Origin: Mycobacterium intermedium
GTDB lineage: Bacteria; Actinomycetota; Actinomycetes; Mycobacteriales; Mycobacteriaceae
NCBI RefSeq assembly: GCF_002086275.1
Contig: NZ_MVHT01000003.1
Location: 62,001 to 126,000 of the forward strand
Direction of reading: 5' to 3'
Length of the DNA stretch: 64,000 nucleotides
The translations under genes were made by a program, and so were the position numbers. Below, piece after piece: positions 45,933 through 55,627 of this stretch (positions are counted from its first letter, which is position 1; every line of letters begins with the position of its first letter). A model generated the notes under the pieces. It saw only the letters and a program-made list of their open reading frames with translations. It made no database searches and was not told the DNA's origin.

Positions 45933-47132
45933 CTACCGTCGATCGCCCTCTCCCGATAGTCCGGCCCCCAACCGTGCCAACCGTTCGTCGAACGTGGCGT
46001 GCCAGTGCCCGATGGCGCTCTCGTGACGGCCGAACTCCACGAATTCGTTTGCGCCGGAGTGCAGCCCACGTTGCACGCCTTCCGACATCTCGTTGTCCTC
46101 CGCAGCACCTTGCGCAATGAAACTCGCGGCGCCAGCCGGGTTGCCGGGCCCGGGATCGCGGGACTCCCGGTCGGCGAGATCGGACTTGGCCATGGCATAG
46201 GTGGTAACCGTAGTGTGCTCGATGTCGATGGGGTCGATCACAACCGTCAGCATCAGGTCCGGAAAAGTCGCCAGCATGACGTTTGGGAACAACTGATACA
46301 GGAAGGTCACCCGAGCATCGATGTTCCAGTCCGACTCCGGTCGGGCGCGCAGTCTTTCAATGTTGCGGTACGGGTAGGCGATTCGGCTGTTCGGCCCGAA
46401 CTTTTCGACCACGTTGAGGTCGTCGTATTGCAGGGGGTAGAAGCTGTTCTTGTGGGTCGAGCGGATGTGATAACCCTCTAAGAACTGCTCGATGAGAACC
46501 TTCCAATTCATCGGTCGGATGACGGTATCCACGTAGATCAGCTGATTCGCGGGCAGGACTTTGTCACGCCAGGGCGTTCCGTCCGTCAGCCAAGCCAATT
46601 CTTGGGAACCAGTGGACCGGCGGCCATCGAGTGCGCCGATCACGATCAGGCCGTCCACCTCGCGGCTCTCGACCTCCGCCAAACCGCGTGACGGCATGTC
46701 CAGGTCGGGAAACGCCTCCGCATGGGGCACATGCGCGAGCGATCCGTCCAACCGATAGGTCCAGCCGTGGTAGCGGCAGACCAAAGCGTGAGAGCAGGCC
46801 GCGCCCTCAACCAGCGCAAAGCCGCGATGCCGGCAAGCGTTGCGGAATACCCGCGCCCGATTGTCGCGGCCACGCACCGCGAAGAGCGGCACGCCAAACG
46901 CCGAGCGCTGCACGTGGTCACCGGGATTGGGAATCGTCACCGACGGCACGAAAACGCTTGGCATTGCACGCAACAGCCGCACTTCGGCATCGAATCGGTT
47001 CGGGTTCACATAGTTTTCGACAGGCTCCCGCCACACGTCACCTTCGTCGGTGGTGCCAGCATCAATATGCGCGAGGACCCGACGCGCGATCTCCACATCG
47101 TCGACCACCAACGACGCCGTTGGCGTACCCAT
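45933..47132 (-). CDS. Rieske non-haem iron oxygenase, alpha subunit
   Basis: About 399 residues. The Rieske [2Fe-2S] ligands are in CRHRGFALVEG (Cys-x-His) and CRYHGWTYRLDG (Cys-x2-His). The catalytic domain has the iron site EQFLEGYHIRSTH. The start is set at ATG 47132; a TTG 36 bases upstream is possible. These enzymes mono- or dihydroxylate aromatics, or demethylate or hydroxylate other rings. No ferredoxin or reductase gene is adjacent. Divergent from a PaaX regulator. Confidence 0.88.
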   Translation of the reverse strand: MGTPTASLVVDDVEIARRVLAHIDAGTTDEGDVWREPVENYVNPNRFDAEVRLLRAMPSVFVPSVTIPNPGDHVQRSAFGVPLFAVRGRDNRARVFRNACRHRGFALVEGAACSHALVCRYHGWTYRLDGSLAHVPHAEAFPDLDMPSRGLAEVESREVDGLIVIGALDGRRSTGSQELAWLTDGTPWRDKVLPANQLIYVDTVIRPMNWKVLIEQFLEGYHIRSTHKNSFYPLQYDDLNVVEKFGPNSRIAYPYRNIERLRARPESDWNIDARVTFLYQLFPNVMLATFPDLMLTVVIDPIDIEHTTVTTYAMAKSDLADRESRDPGPGNPAGAASFIAQGAAEDNEMSEGVQRGLHSGANEFVEFGRHESAIGHWHATFDERLARLGAGLSGEGDRR

Positions 47133-47180
47133 GAGAACCAGTATCACGCTGTACAAGTCACGCGTCAATCATTTAGTGAT

Positions 47181-48017
47181 ATGCGCAGGATGGGTGAGAA
47201 TGGACGCGTGCCCGCAGTACCCGAGTCCCGGGTGAGCGCACTGATCGGCAGCCGTCCGCTCAGTGCGCGCTCCGTGCTGGCTTCGGCGCTGTTGGGTGCC
47301 GATCAGGCCCGGCTGACCGTGGCGGAGCTCGTCGGGATCGCTTCGCTGTTCGGCATCAGCGAGGGCGCGGCCCGCACCTGCCTGTGGCGGATGGTTTCCA
47401 ACGGCGAACTGACCAGCGATGGAGGGACCTACGCGCTCGCCGGCCACTTAGCGGAACGTCGGCGGCGGGTTGACGAGGCGGCCCGACTGGACGCCACCTC
47501 GGATTGGGACGGCACCTGGGAAATTGCGGTCGTCTCGCTGGATCGCCGGTCAGCGGCCGACCGTCTCGAGCTGAGAAAGGCCGCGACGGCACTGCACCTG
47601 GCCGAACTCCGCGAGGGTGTCTGGATCCGTCCGGATAACCTTGACCCGCAACGATTGCCGAGCGCTCGCGCGGTATTGGACCGGCAGTGCACCCACTTTC
47701 ACAGTGCGGCAACGGATATCACCGCCAGTCGGATGCGGCCACTGTTTGCCCTGGATGGATGGATGGAGGACGCCACAGCGCTGATCGAAGCGATGCAGGC
47801 TGCCCTCGATGCCAACAACACGGCTTCTAGCGAGAGTTTCACCTACGAGTTCATGCTTTTGATCGCCGTCACCAGGCATCTTCAACTCGATCCGTTGCTG
47901 CCCCCGGAGCTTCTTCCTGACACGTGGCCCGGCCGGATACTGCGCAGCACCTACCGTCGTCTCGACAAGGCCTTCGAACGCCGAATCAACGATGCGTTTC
48001 GGCCTAGAGTCCGATGA
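47181..48017 (+). CDS. PaaX family transcriptional regulator
   Basis: About 278 residues. The N-terminal winged helix (LTVAELVGIASLFGISEGAARTCLWRMVSNGELTSDGGTYAL) and the following WDGTWEIAVVSLDRRSAADRLELRKAATALHLAELREGVWIRPDNL are typical of PaaX, the phenylacetyl-CoA-responsive repressor family. The start is uncertain (ATG 47181, ATG 47190 or GTG 47208). Divergent to the Rieske oxygenase with about 50 bp between, so it probably controls it. It overlaps the lipoprotein gene by 4 bases. Confidence 0.85.
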   Translation: MRRMGENGRVPAVPESRVSALIGSRPLSARSVLASALLGADQARLTVAELVGIASLFGISEGAARTCLWRMVSNGELTSDGGTYALAGHLAERRRRVDEAARLDATSDWDGTWEIAVVSLDRRSAADRLELRKAATALHLAELREGVWIRPDNLDPQRLPSARAVLDRQCTHFHSAATDITASRMRPLFALDGWMEDATALIEAMQAALDANNTASSESFTYEFMLLIAVTRHLQLDPLLPPELLPDTWPGRILRSTYRRLDKAFERRINDAFRPRVR

Positions 48018-48586
48018 TCGCGACTGCTAAGCCGGTAATCCGCAAAGCCTTTGCTGCGCTGCTCCTGGCCGCGCTGTACATGCCACTGGTTGCCGCGTGT
48101 GACACCGACACCTCGGGTGGCGCTCCGCCGACCGACGCCAGTACGACGTCGACCAAACCCGCCGCGAAGCACGGCCCCTCGTTCCCGGAATGCGGCGGCG
48201 TCACCGATGAGACCATCAGCAGGTTGACCGGAATTTCCGGGGTGGTCGCTACGGCACGCAACTCAGTGGGTTGTCAGTGGTTGGTCAACGGCAGCATCAG
48301 CGGGCCGTGGTTCTCGTTCAGCTGGTATCGCGGCAGCCCGATTGGACGCGAGCGCAAGAACGAAGAGCTGTCGCGCAGCCACGTCGAGGACATCACCATC
48401 GACGGACACGCCGGTTTCATCGCGATCGCGCGTGACGTCAGACTCGGTGACCGGCTCTGCGACGTCGGAATCCAGTTCAACGACGACTTCTTCGAGTGGT
48501 CGGTGCAATTCATCAGGAAGCCGTTCCCCAATCCGTGCGACATCGTCACGGAGCTTTCCCGGCAGACGATCGCGGCCGTGAAGTAG
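48014..48586 (+). CDS. DUF3558 lipoprotein
   Basis: A 190-residue lipoprotein. The signal peptide ends in the lipobox VAAC (Cys29), followed by a Thr/Pro/Lys-rich spacer and a DUF3558 domain (FPECGGVTDETISRLTGI, VGCQWLV, FSWYRGSPIGRER, CDVGIQF, NPCDIVTELSRQT). The family, which includes LprB/LprC-type proteins, has no firm function. The ATG overlaps the stop of the PaaX gene. Confidence 0.88.
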   Translation: MIATAKPVIRKAFAALLLAALYMPLVAACDTDTSGGAPPTDASTTSTKPAAKHGPSFPECGGVTDETISRLTGISGVVATARNSVGCQWLVNGSISGPWFSFSWYRGSPIGRERKNEELSRSHVEDITIDGHAGFIAIARDVRLGDRLCDVGIQFNDDFFEWSVQFIRKPFPNPCDIVTELSRQTIAAVK

Positions 48587-48599
48587 CGCACAGGCTCAC

Positions 48600-50078
48600 C
48601 TACAGGTCGTTGCCTGCGTAGGACTGGTTGAAGCTCTTATTGGCCAGTGGAAAGTCAGGGACAATCGTGTCGGCCATCGCAACGGGCAGGGCAGGCCAGT
48701 TGAACCAGGAGGGGTCCACGATCTTGGCCCGGGTGATCAGGTTACCGGCGTCGATTTCCACTCGGTGGACAATGGTTCCGCGCCAGCCTTCGACTATGCC
48801 GACGCCACTGCTGGGGGTATCCACCGATTCAACCGTTGCGTCGTATTCCGTTGGACCGGCGTGTGATTCGACGATCTCCCGGATAAGATCGGCGGACGCG
48901 GCGACCTCCTCGCGCCGCACGGTGTAGCGGGCGAGGACATCGCCTTCGGAGGAGCCGACCTCGGTCACGGGAAGGTCGGTGGTGGGATGGTCGACTCGAG
49001 CATCGGTGCGCAAGCCACTGGCGCGGGCCACATACCCCAGGCACCCGAGCGCGCAGGCGTCATCGTGGTGTAAGACGGCGGTACCGGAAAACCGGTCGTA
49101 GACCACGCTGTTGGCCAGCGTCAGGGTGGTGACCTCGTCGATGTCGGCGGCGAGCGCGCGCAGTTCGCCGACGTCGGGGAGGCTGCGCAGGATAACCCCA
49201 CCCGGACGGATGGCACCGCGCAGCAACCGGTCCCCGGTGACGGCGGCATTGAGCCGCAACAACTTCTCGCGAATCCGCTGGGCATGTGCGTTGGCGAGGG
49301 AGTAGCCCACATCGTTGGCGAGCGCACCCAGATCCGCCGCGTGGTTGTAGAGCCGTTCGAGCTCGACGACCAGCGCGCGTAGCCGGTGGACCTCGTCGGG
49401 CAGCTCGATCCCCAGGGCATCTTCGACCGCCAGGCTGTGGGCGAGGGCGTGGCCGGCGGACGTGTCGCCACTGATGCGTTCGGCCAGATCGGTTGCATCC
49501 GTTGCTGTTCTGCCGTGGAAGAGCCGTTCGATACCGCGGTGCAGGTACCACAGTCGGGCCTTGAGCCGGAGGACGGTCTCGCCGGCCACCGAGAAGCGGA
49601 AGTGACCTGGTTCGATGAGGCCGGCATGCACGGGACCGACCGGGATCTCGTATACCCCGGGTCCTCCCACGGTCAGAAACGGAAAGGCTCCGCTAGCGCC
49701 GAATTCCGGCGCCGGACCCGCATCAGCACGCATGGGATGCCAATCGGGCCAATGCGCATGGCGAACCAGCCGTCGGAGCTTTGGATGGCCGACCGGACGA
49801 ATTCCGTACAGGTCAGCCATCTCACGCTCGAATCGGCCGGCCGGAAACGATAGATAAGCCAGCGAACGCAGCACCGGATCATCTAAGGGCAGAAGGCATT
49901 CCAACTCGATTCTGCGGTCGGGCCGGCCCGCCAGGAACAGGTACACAACGCGTAGCCTGTCGCCGTCATCGTGTGCGGCGACCAGAGCCAGTCGGAACGC
50001 ATCAGCCAGGAGCCGCTCGGCCATCTCGACGAGCCCCTGCTGCGCGGACACGCGGTGTCTGATCCGCTGTCGGTTCAT
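48600..50078 (-). CDS. hycE: HycE/NuoCD-like large subunit lacking Ni ligands (Rv0087-like)
   Basis: A 492-residue fusion of a NuoC-like N-terminal domain (to about residue 120) and a NuoD/hydrogenase large-subunit-like domain. The length equals Rv0087. In [NiFe] hydrogenases the first CxxC lies in RxCGxCxxxH; here the region reads RISGDTSAGHA with no Cys. The C-terminal DPCxxC is also absent (the end reads VPDFPLANKSFNQSYAGNDL). So it resembles the complex I quinone-site subunit rather than a hydrogenase. Last gene of the Rv0081-0087-type operon. Confidence 0.92.
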   Translation of the reverse strand: MNRQRIRHRVSAQQGLVEMAERLLADAFRLALVAAHDDGDRLRVVYLFLAGRPDRRIELECLLPLDDPVLRSLAYLSFPAGRFEREMADLYGIRPVGHPKLRRLVRHAHWPDWHPMRADAGPAPEFGASGAFPFLTVGGPGVYEIPVGPVHAGLIEPGHFRFSVAGETVLRLKARLWYLHRGIERLFHGRTATDATDLAERISGDTSAGHALAHSLAVEDALGIELPDEVHRLRALVVELERLYNHAADLGALANDVGYSLANAHAQRIREKLLRLNAAVTGDRLLRGAIRPGGVILRSLPDVGELRALAADIDEVTTLTLANSVVYDRFSGTAVLHHDDACALGCLGYVARASGLRTDARVDHPTTDLPVTEVGSSEGDVLARYTVRREEVAASADLIREIVESHAGPTEYDATVESVDTPSSGVGIVEGWRGTIVHRVEIDAGNLITRAKIVDPSWFNWPALPVAMADTIVPDFPLANKSFNQSYAGNDL

Positions 50079-51541
50079 CGCCCGGCCCCACTGCTAGCAG
50101 CAACGGTGAACAAGTCGGTGAGTGGGCCGGCCGTCACGCCGAGCGCTGCCGACGCGACAATGCCGACGATCAGGGCTGCCGCAACGGTGACCGGCACAGT
50201 GATCGACGGCGCGCCCGCGACCGGTGCGCCCAGCAACATGCGTCCGGAATTGCGCGCCAAAGCGGTGAATGCGATAGCGACCAGTAGCATCGCCACCCCC
50301 AGTGCCCAGGCCAGCCCCGCGTTCGCCAGGGAGCGCGCGATCGCCAACTCGCTGGCGAACATGGCGAATGGGGGCAGTCCGAGTAAGACGACCAGGCCGG
50401 TGGCGAACGACACGCTGATCAGTCGCGATCTTCGCGCGACGCCGTTGATGTCGGCGATGGCGGTGGAGTCGTGCGCGGCCTGCAGTTGACCGCCGGCCAG
50501 GAAGAGCACGGTCTTGCCGATGCCGTGGGCGAGCACGTGCAGCAGCAGCGCGGCGATCGCCAGCCTGGTACCGGCAGCGGCGGCGACCGCGATCAGGCCC
50601 ATGTTCTCCATCGACGAGTAGGCCAGCATTCGCTTGACGTCGCCGGTGACGGTGAGCATGAGCGCCGCGATGAGCAGCGTCGCCAGCCCGACCACCAGCA
50701 ACCCGGTGCGCAGGAAGGTGGGTCCCGTGGCGGCGTCGACGATGGGCCGCAGCCGGATCAGCACCGAGAACGCCACCGCCAACAGCACGCCGCTCATCAA
50801 TGCGGACACCGGCGCGGGGGCTTGGCTGTGCGCGTCCGCCAGCCAAGTGTGGAACGGGAAGAGACCCGCCTTGGCGCCGTAACCGATGAGCAGCAGACCG
50901 CCGGCCAACCGCGTGACCGCCGGGTCGAGGCTGGCGGCGTGCGCGGCGAGGACGTCGAGGTTCAGCGCGTGCGCAGCGGGCGCGTCGGCGCACCGGGCGG
51001 CGAAGTACAGGAGCACGGTGCCCAGGAACGCGACGGCGATGCCGACCGAGCAGATCACCACATATTTCCAGGTGGCCTCCAGTGCGGTGCGGGTGCGGCG
51101 ATGGCCCACCAGGAACGCGGTGATCACCGTGGTGGCCTCGATCGCCACCCATATCACCCCAATATTGTTGGCGCACACCGCGATGACCATCGCCGCCAAG
51201 AACGCCGGCGTCAGGACGCCATACAGGTGGGCATCACGCCGTTCGGCGTGGCCGTGCGCCAGTTCGTTGTCGATGTACCCGATGCTTGCCCAAGTGGCCA
51301 GCGTGCCAACGATTCCGATGACGATGAGCATGATCACCGTGAGCGCGTCGGCGCGCAGCAGTCCGCCCAGCGCCAACTGGACCCCGGCCCCGACGTGAAA
51401 CCCAAGCCCCGCGGCGCACGCCAGCACGGTCGCCGCAGAGAGCACGGTCAATATCGCGGTGGTCCGCCGCCACCCGGCGACGAGACTGGCGACGGACGCG
51501 GCGACGGGAGCGAGGATCGCGATGAGTAGCAGAACGGTCAT
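50075..51541 (-). CDS. hycQ: HycQ: NuoN/HyfF-like antiporter subunit (Rv0086-like)
   Basis: A 488-residue, 13-14-helix protein of the proton-translocating antiporter-like family. Landmarks are FPFHTWLADAHSQAPAPVSALMSGVLL and KRMLAYSSMENMGLI with conserved Lys/His residues. The length matches Rv0086. The start at 51541 overlaps the hycP stop by one base; the stop overlaps the hycE start by 4 bases. A part of a membrane complex related to complex I and group 4 hydrogenases. Confidence 0.92.
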   Translation of the reverse strand: MTVLLLIAILAPVAASVASLVAGWRRTTAILTVLSAATVLACAAGLGFHVGAGVQLALGGLLRADALTVIMLIVIGIVGTLATWASIGYIDNELAHGHAERRDAHLYGVLTPAFLAAMVIAVCANNIGVIWVAIEATTVITAFLVGHRRTRTALEATWKYVVICSVGIAVAFLGTVLLYFAARCADAPAAHALNLDVLAAHAASLDPAVTRLAGGLLLIGYGAKAGLFPFHTWLADAHSQAPAPVSALMSGVLLAVAFSVLIRLRPIVDAATGPTFLRTGLLVVGLATLLIAALMLTVTGDVKRMLAYSSMENMGLIAVAAAAGTRLAIAALLLHVLAHGIGKTVLFLAGGQLQAAHDSTAIADINGVARRSRLISVSFATGLVVLLGLPPFAMFASELAIARSLANAGLAWALGVAMLLVAIAFTALARNSGRMLLGAPVAGAPSITVPVTVAAALIVGIVASAALGVTAGPLTDLFTVAASSGAGR

Positions 51542-52203
51542 CAGTCCCGCAATTCCTGCAACTTGTCCAGGTCGGCATCGCCGAAGGTGCGGCGCAACCG
51601 GCCGGTGAGGACACCGATCACGATGATGGCGAACAACACATCCAACGAAGCGCCGAGTTCGACGATCATCGGCACCCCGGCGGTCAATAGAAACGCAGTG
51701 GCAGCAATCCCGTTGTCCAACAGCAGGAAACCGGCGGCCTGCGAAACCGCGTGGCGCCGCGTGGTCAACACGAACAGCGCGATCAGCACCACCGCAAAGG
51801 CAGCAGGTACCGCGTTGATCGTGACACCGGGATGCAGATTGACGATCGGCCGAGTGATCGCGAAAGCGGCGACCACCAGTCCGCCGGCTATCAGCAGCGA
51901 ACTGGTCGTATTCACCAACGGGGTGGCCTCCCGGTACGCGGCCGGCTCGGCGCCCACCGCGCGGGACAGCAGGGCCGGCAACACCGCCACCCGTAGGACA
52001 AACACAGCCACGCCCACCACCAAGAGCGCACGATCGTGATCGTGGATGCCGCGCAGCAACGGGATCGCCGCGACCGCCACACCCTGCCAGGCCAGCAGTC
52101 GCACGATCGCGCGTAAATCGCGTCGCCAGACGATCATTGCCGCGGCAAGCACGAGGCCCCCGGCGGCAAAGTCGAGCAGAATCGAGAAGTTGGCGTCGGT
52201 CAT
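51541..52203 (-). CDS. hycP: HycP: HyfE/NuoK-like membrane subunit (Rv0085-like)
   Basis: A 220-residue protein with about six to seven hydrophobic helices. The conserved features of HyfE-like subunits are a first helix [21 protein letters not shown] and the late stretch [24 protein letters not shown]. The length equals Rv0085. It starts 9 bp after hycD. Confidence 0.88.
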   Translation of the reverse strand: MTDANFSILLDFAAGGLVLAAAMIVWRRDLRAIVRLLAWQGVAVAAIPLLRGIHDHDRALLVVGVAVFVLRVAVLPALLSRAVGAEPAAYREATPLVNTTSSLLIAGGLVVAAFAITRPIVNLHPGVTINAVPAAFAVVLIALFVLTTRRHAVSQAAGFLLLDNGIAATAFLLTAGVPMIVELGASLDVLFAIIVIGVLTGRLRRTFGDADLDKLQELRD

Positions 52204-52212
52204 TGGCGAGCC

Positions 52213-53172
52213 TTAGGTCTGAACGGTGAAGAAGTTGGCGGCGGTCACCGCAAGCAAAGACAACAGAAACGAGCCGGCTAGCAGTTCGGGCACTCGAAAC
52301 AATCGCAGCTTGGCGACGAACACCTCGAATGTCGCAAGCAACACCGCGAGAATCCCCACCTTGGTCACCACCGCCGCCAGACCGATCAATACCTCCAAGG
52401 CGGTGGGTTGGGAACCGGCAATCCCCCACGGCAGGAACAGATTCGCCAACAATGCCAGCAGGACGGTGAGCCGCATCCCGGCAGCCCACTCCACCAGCGC
52501 CAGCCGCGGTCCGGCATATTCGAGGACCATCGCCTCGTGCACCATGGTCAATTCCAGGTGAGTCGCCGGATTGTCCACGGGCAGCCGGCCGGTTTCGGCA
52601 ACGATGACGATGACCAAAGCCCCGAATGCGAGGACACCGGCGAGGGACACGACGTGGCCCGGGTGCTCGATCGTACTCTCTACCAACGCACCGAGATTGG
52701 CCGATCCCGCCGGGATGGACAGGGCGAACACCGCGAGCAGGATCGTCGGTTCCACGAGCGCGGCGATAGTGATCTCCCGGCTCGCACCCATGCCGCCGAA
52801 CGAGGTGCCGGTATCAATACCGGCCAACGTCAACGCGACGGTACCCAGGAACAGCAGCCCGACCACTGCGAACAGGTCGGCGCTGGCGTCCAAAGGCGAC
52901 CCGGTGGCGACGAGCGGTGCGATCGCGGCGATCAGCAACGTTGTCCCGGCGATAATCGCCGGCGCCGCGGCAAAGATGATCGTCGTTCCAGACGGTGTGA
53001 TCTGTTGCTTGCCAAGCTGTTTGATCAGATCGCGCCATGGCTGTAGCAGCCCGCCACCGGCTCGGCCCTCCCAGCGGGCCCGCACCTGACGGGTGGCACC
53101 GACAACCAGCGGTGCCCCGATCACGACCGCGCCGAGCTGGACCGCCCCCGCTACGTAAGACATCACGTTCAT
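52213..53172 (-). CDS. hycD: HycD: NuoH-like membrane subunit (Rv0084-like)
   Basis: A 319-residue membrane protein of the NuoH/HycD family: ARWEGRAGGGLLQPWRDLIKQLGKQ near the N-terminus, ETGRLPVDNPATHLELTMVHEAMVLEYAGPRLAL in the conserved cytoplasmic loop. The ATG at 53172 overlaps the upstream stop (ATGA); the frame is open upstream but lies within the neighbouring gene. It anchors the soluble module to the antiporter-like subunits. Confidence 0.92.
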   Translation of the reverse strand: MNVMSYVAGAVQLGAVVIGAPLVVGATRQVRARWEGRAGGGLLQPWRDLIKQLGKQQITPSGTTIIFAAAPAIIAGTTLLIAAIAPLVATGSPLDASADLFAVVGLLFLGTVALTLAGIDTGTSFGGMGASREITIAALVEPTILLAVFALSIPAGSANLGALVESTIEHPGHVVSLAGVLAFGALVIVIVAETGRLPVDNPATHLELTMVHEAMVLEYAGPRLALVEWAAGMRLTVLLALLANLFLPWGIAGSQPTALEVLIGLAAVVTKVGILAVLLATFEVFVAKLRLFRVPELLAGSFLLSLLAVTAANFFTVQT

Positions 53173-55145
53173 CTGGACACCACCAGGATGATCAGCACAC
53201 CTAACGCGCCGTAGGCCAGGTAGGCATGCACGCTGCCGGTGTGAGCGCGACGCATCAACCCGGCCACCGCGCCCACCCACCGCGCCACCGGCGTATAGAG
53301 CCGCTGTTCGATCGCGTCGTTGACCGTCGAACGGTAGGTGATCTTGTGGGCAAAATAGCGGGACTCGGCCGAGTGGGTGACTTCGATGTCGGTGTCGGGG
53401 CGCAGCACATCGTCGAACACACGCTGCAGCGGTTCGGCGAACGAGGTTGCCGTGTATTGCATGCGTGCGGTGAGTTCATCTGCGCCGCAAGCCCATAACG
53501 GCAATCTGACCGGCGGAGGGCGTCGGCGGGAGCGCCACCGGGTGAGGCCGGCCGCCACCACCGCCGCGCCAACCACACCGGCGCAGATCACGGCCGGTGC
53601 CACCGACCCGGACAACCCCGGAAGGCGCACCACCGCACCGAAATCGGTGAACTCCATGGCCCTCGCGATCGGCAACACTGCCAGGACCCGCCGCATGACC
53701 GGCGCAACGGCCAGCGGTGCCACCGCCAACACCAGACATGCGGCAGCCACGATGGTCATGCCCGCGCGCATGCTGGCCGGCGCCTCGCGCGCGTCGTCGG
53801 CCTGGCTGGACCGCGGGCGCGCAAGAAACCCAATCCCGAACGCTTTGACCATCGCCGCCACGCTCAGCCCCGTCGCGAGCGCGACCACTCCGACCGCCAG
53901 CGGCGTCGTCAGCGCCACCATCGGGTCCTGCCCGGGTGCCGCGTGGACCAACGCTTGTATCAGCAGCCACTCGCTGACGAAGCCGGCGCCCAATGGCAGC
54001 CCACACGCGCCGAGCGCGGCCACACCGAAGAAGACGGTGGTCGCCGGCATCCGGCGAGCCAACCCTCCCAGCAGGTCGAGATCCCGCAGCCCGGTCGCGG
54101 TGAGCACCGACCCGGCCGCCAGGAATCCAAGGCTCTTGAACGCCGCGTGCGCCATCAGGTGCAGTACCGCAGCCGCGGCGGCGACCAGTGCGGGTGCAAC
54201 CGCCCCGACATTTACGAAAAGCATTGCCGCACCTAGCGCCAGCGTGATCAGGCCCATGTTCTCGGTCGTCGAGTAGGCCAGGAGGCGCTTGAGGTCGGTG
54301 GCAACCGAGGCCTGCAACACCCCGTACAGCGCGGACACGCCACCGACGGCCAGCAGGGTAAGCGCCCACCAGCGTGGCCCCGGCCCGAGCAGCTGCACAT
54401 CGACGCGGACGATCCCGTAGCTGCCGAGGTTGACCATCGCCGCGCTCATCAGCGCCGATACCGGACTGGGGGCTTCCGGATGGGCGCGTGGCAGCCAGGC
54501 GTGCAACGGAACCAGGCCCGCCTTGGATCCGAACCCGATCAGGGTCAGCACAAACACGGCGGCGCGGGTCTCGCCCGAGACGCTGCCGAGCTCGTCGAAA
54601 CGGTCCGCTCCGCCGGCCGCGGCCAACACCATCAGCCCGATCAAAATGGCGACGAAGCCGAGCTGGGTCATCACCGCGTACAGCAGTCCGGCCGAACGCA
54701 CCTGCGGGCGCGTGTGCTCGGACAGCACCAGGATCAGCGACGCGATCGCCATCAATTCCCACGCGAGCAGGAAGGTCGTCACCGAGCCCCCGGCCGGCAC
54801 CAGCAGCATGGCGGCGACGAACAACGGCAAGACACCCAACGGGACTGGGCCCAAGTGTTCGCGGCGCGCGTACCCGACCACGTAGCAGCCGACCGGAACC
54901 GCCACCGCACCCGTGATGGTCATGAAGAACCCACCCAGCGGGTCAAGTTTGATCTGCAGTCCGGACAGCGGAAGCAACCAGCCCACGTGCACCACGCGGG
55001 GCGATCCGAACACGCCCAGCAGACCCAAGCCCACCCCGAGGGCACCCACAATCGATGTGGCGGCGCCACTGATGACCGGACCGAAGTTACCGCGGGGCAA
55101 TAGATTTGGCGTTGCTGCGACCGACGCCGGTGTGGTGGTCGTCAT
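53169..55145 (-). CDS. HyfB/NuoL-like antiporter subunit (Rv0083-like)
   Basis: A 658-residue, ~15-helix protein. Typical motifs are GLVPLHAWLPRAHPEAPSPVSALMSA and KRLLAYSTTENMGLI, with a conserved Glu/Lys/His pattern, and a C-terminal amphipathic extension with LWACGADELTARMQYTATSF. The start is ATG 55145, overlapping the stop of the Rv0082-like gene by 4 bases. It is slightly longer than Rv0083 (640 aa). Confidence 0.92.
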   Translation of the reverse strand: MTTTTPASVAATPNLLPRGNFGPVISGAATSIVGALGVGLGLLGVFGSPRVVHVGWLLPLSGLQIKLDPLGGFFMTITGAVAVPVGCYVVGYARREHLGPVPLGVLPLFVAAMLLVPAGGSVTTFLLAWELMAIASLILVLSEHTRPQVRSAGLLYAVMTQLGFVAILIGLMVLAAAGGADRFDELGSVSGETRAAVFVLTLIGFGSKAGLVPLHAWLPRAHPEAPSPVSALMSAAMVNLGSYGIVRVDVQLLGPGPRWWALTLLAVGGVSALYGVLQASVATDLKRLLAYSTTENMGLITLALGAAMLFVNVGAVAPALVAAAAAVLHLMAHAAFKSLGFLAAGSVLTATGLRDLDLLGGLARRMPATTVFFGVAALGACGLPLGAGFVSEWLLIQALVHAAPGQDPMVALTTPLAVGVVALATGLSVAAMVKAFGIGFLARPRSSQADDAREAPASMRAGMTIVAAACLVLAVAPLAVAPVMRRVLAVLPIARAMEFTDFGAVVRLPGLSGSVAPAVICAGVVGAAVVAAGLTRWRSRRRPPPVRLPLWACGADELTARMQYTATSFAEPLQRVFDDVLRPDTDIEVTHSAESRYFAHKITYRSTVNDAIEQRLYTPVARWVGAVAGLMRRAHTGSVHAYLAYGALGVLIILVVSR

Positions 55146-55621
55146 CGTCCCGTCACCGACCGTAGCGCCGCCACGATGTCTGCGGGTGTCGGCGGGCATC
55201 CTGGGATCTCGACGTCGACGGGCACCAGCTCGCCAACTGCCCCGGCGACGCCGTATGCGTCCGCGAAGACCCCTCGGTTCAGCGCGCAATCTCCGCACGC
55301 GATCACCACCCGCGGACACGGCGTCGCCTCGACAGTGTTCTTCAGCGGGCCGGCCATATTGTGTGTCACCACCCCGGTCACCAGCAGCGCATCGGCGTGC
55401 CGCGGCGAGGCGACCAGCCGCGCACCGAACCGCTCCGCGTCGTACACGGGTCCGAACGCACCCGAGATCTCCACCTCGCACCCATTGCAGGAGCCCGCGT
55501 CAACGTGGCGGATCTGCAGCGAACCCCGCACCCCCGTCGGGGGTTCTCCCGCCGGGGATGGCGCGTTGCCTGCCGGTTCGACGACCCGCCCAACGCGGAA
55601 GATCTTCGCGAGCCAACCCAT
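55142..55621 (-). CDS. NuoB/HycG-like 4Fe-4S small subunit (Rv0082-like)
   Basis: A 159-residue protein with all four cysteines of the proximal/N2 [4Fe-4S] cluster visible: two in GSCNGCEVEI, one in ACGDCAL (second Cys adjacent) and one in PGCPPTP. The length equals Rv0082. It sits 6 bp after the ArsR-type regulator gene and overlaps the next gene. An intact cluster contrasts with the missing nickel ligands in the large subunit. Confidence 0.92.
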   Translation of the reverse strand: MGWLAKIFRVGRVVEPAGNAPSPAGEPPTGVRGSLQIRHVDAGSCNGCEVEISGAFGPVYDAERFGARLVASPRHADALLVTGVVTHNMAGPLKNTVEATPCPRVVIACGDCALNRGVFADAYGVAGAVGELVPVDVEIPGCPPTPADIVAALRSVTGR

Positions 55622-55627
55622 GACGTA

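Noticed and set aside
47133..47180. PaaX operator: TATCAC...GTGATA in the Rieske/PaaX gap
   Set aside because: Only 6-bp arms separated by nearly 30 bases; not convincing.
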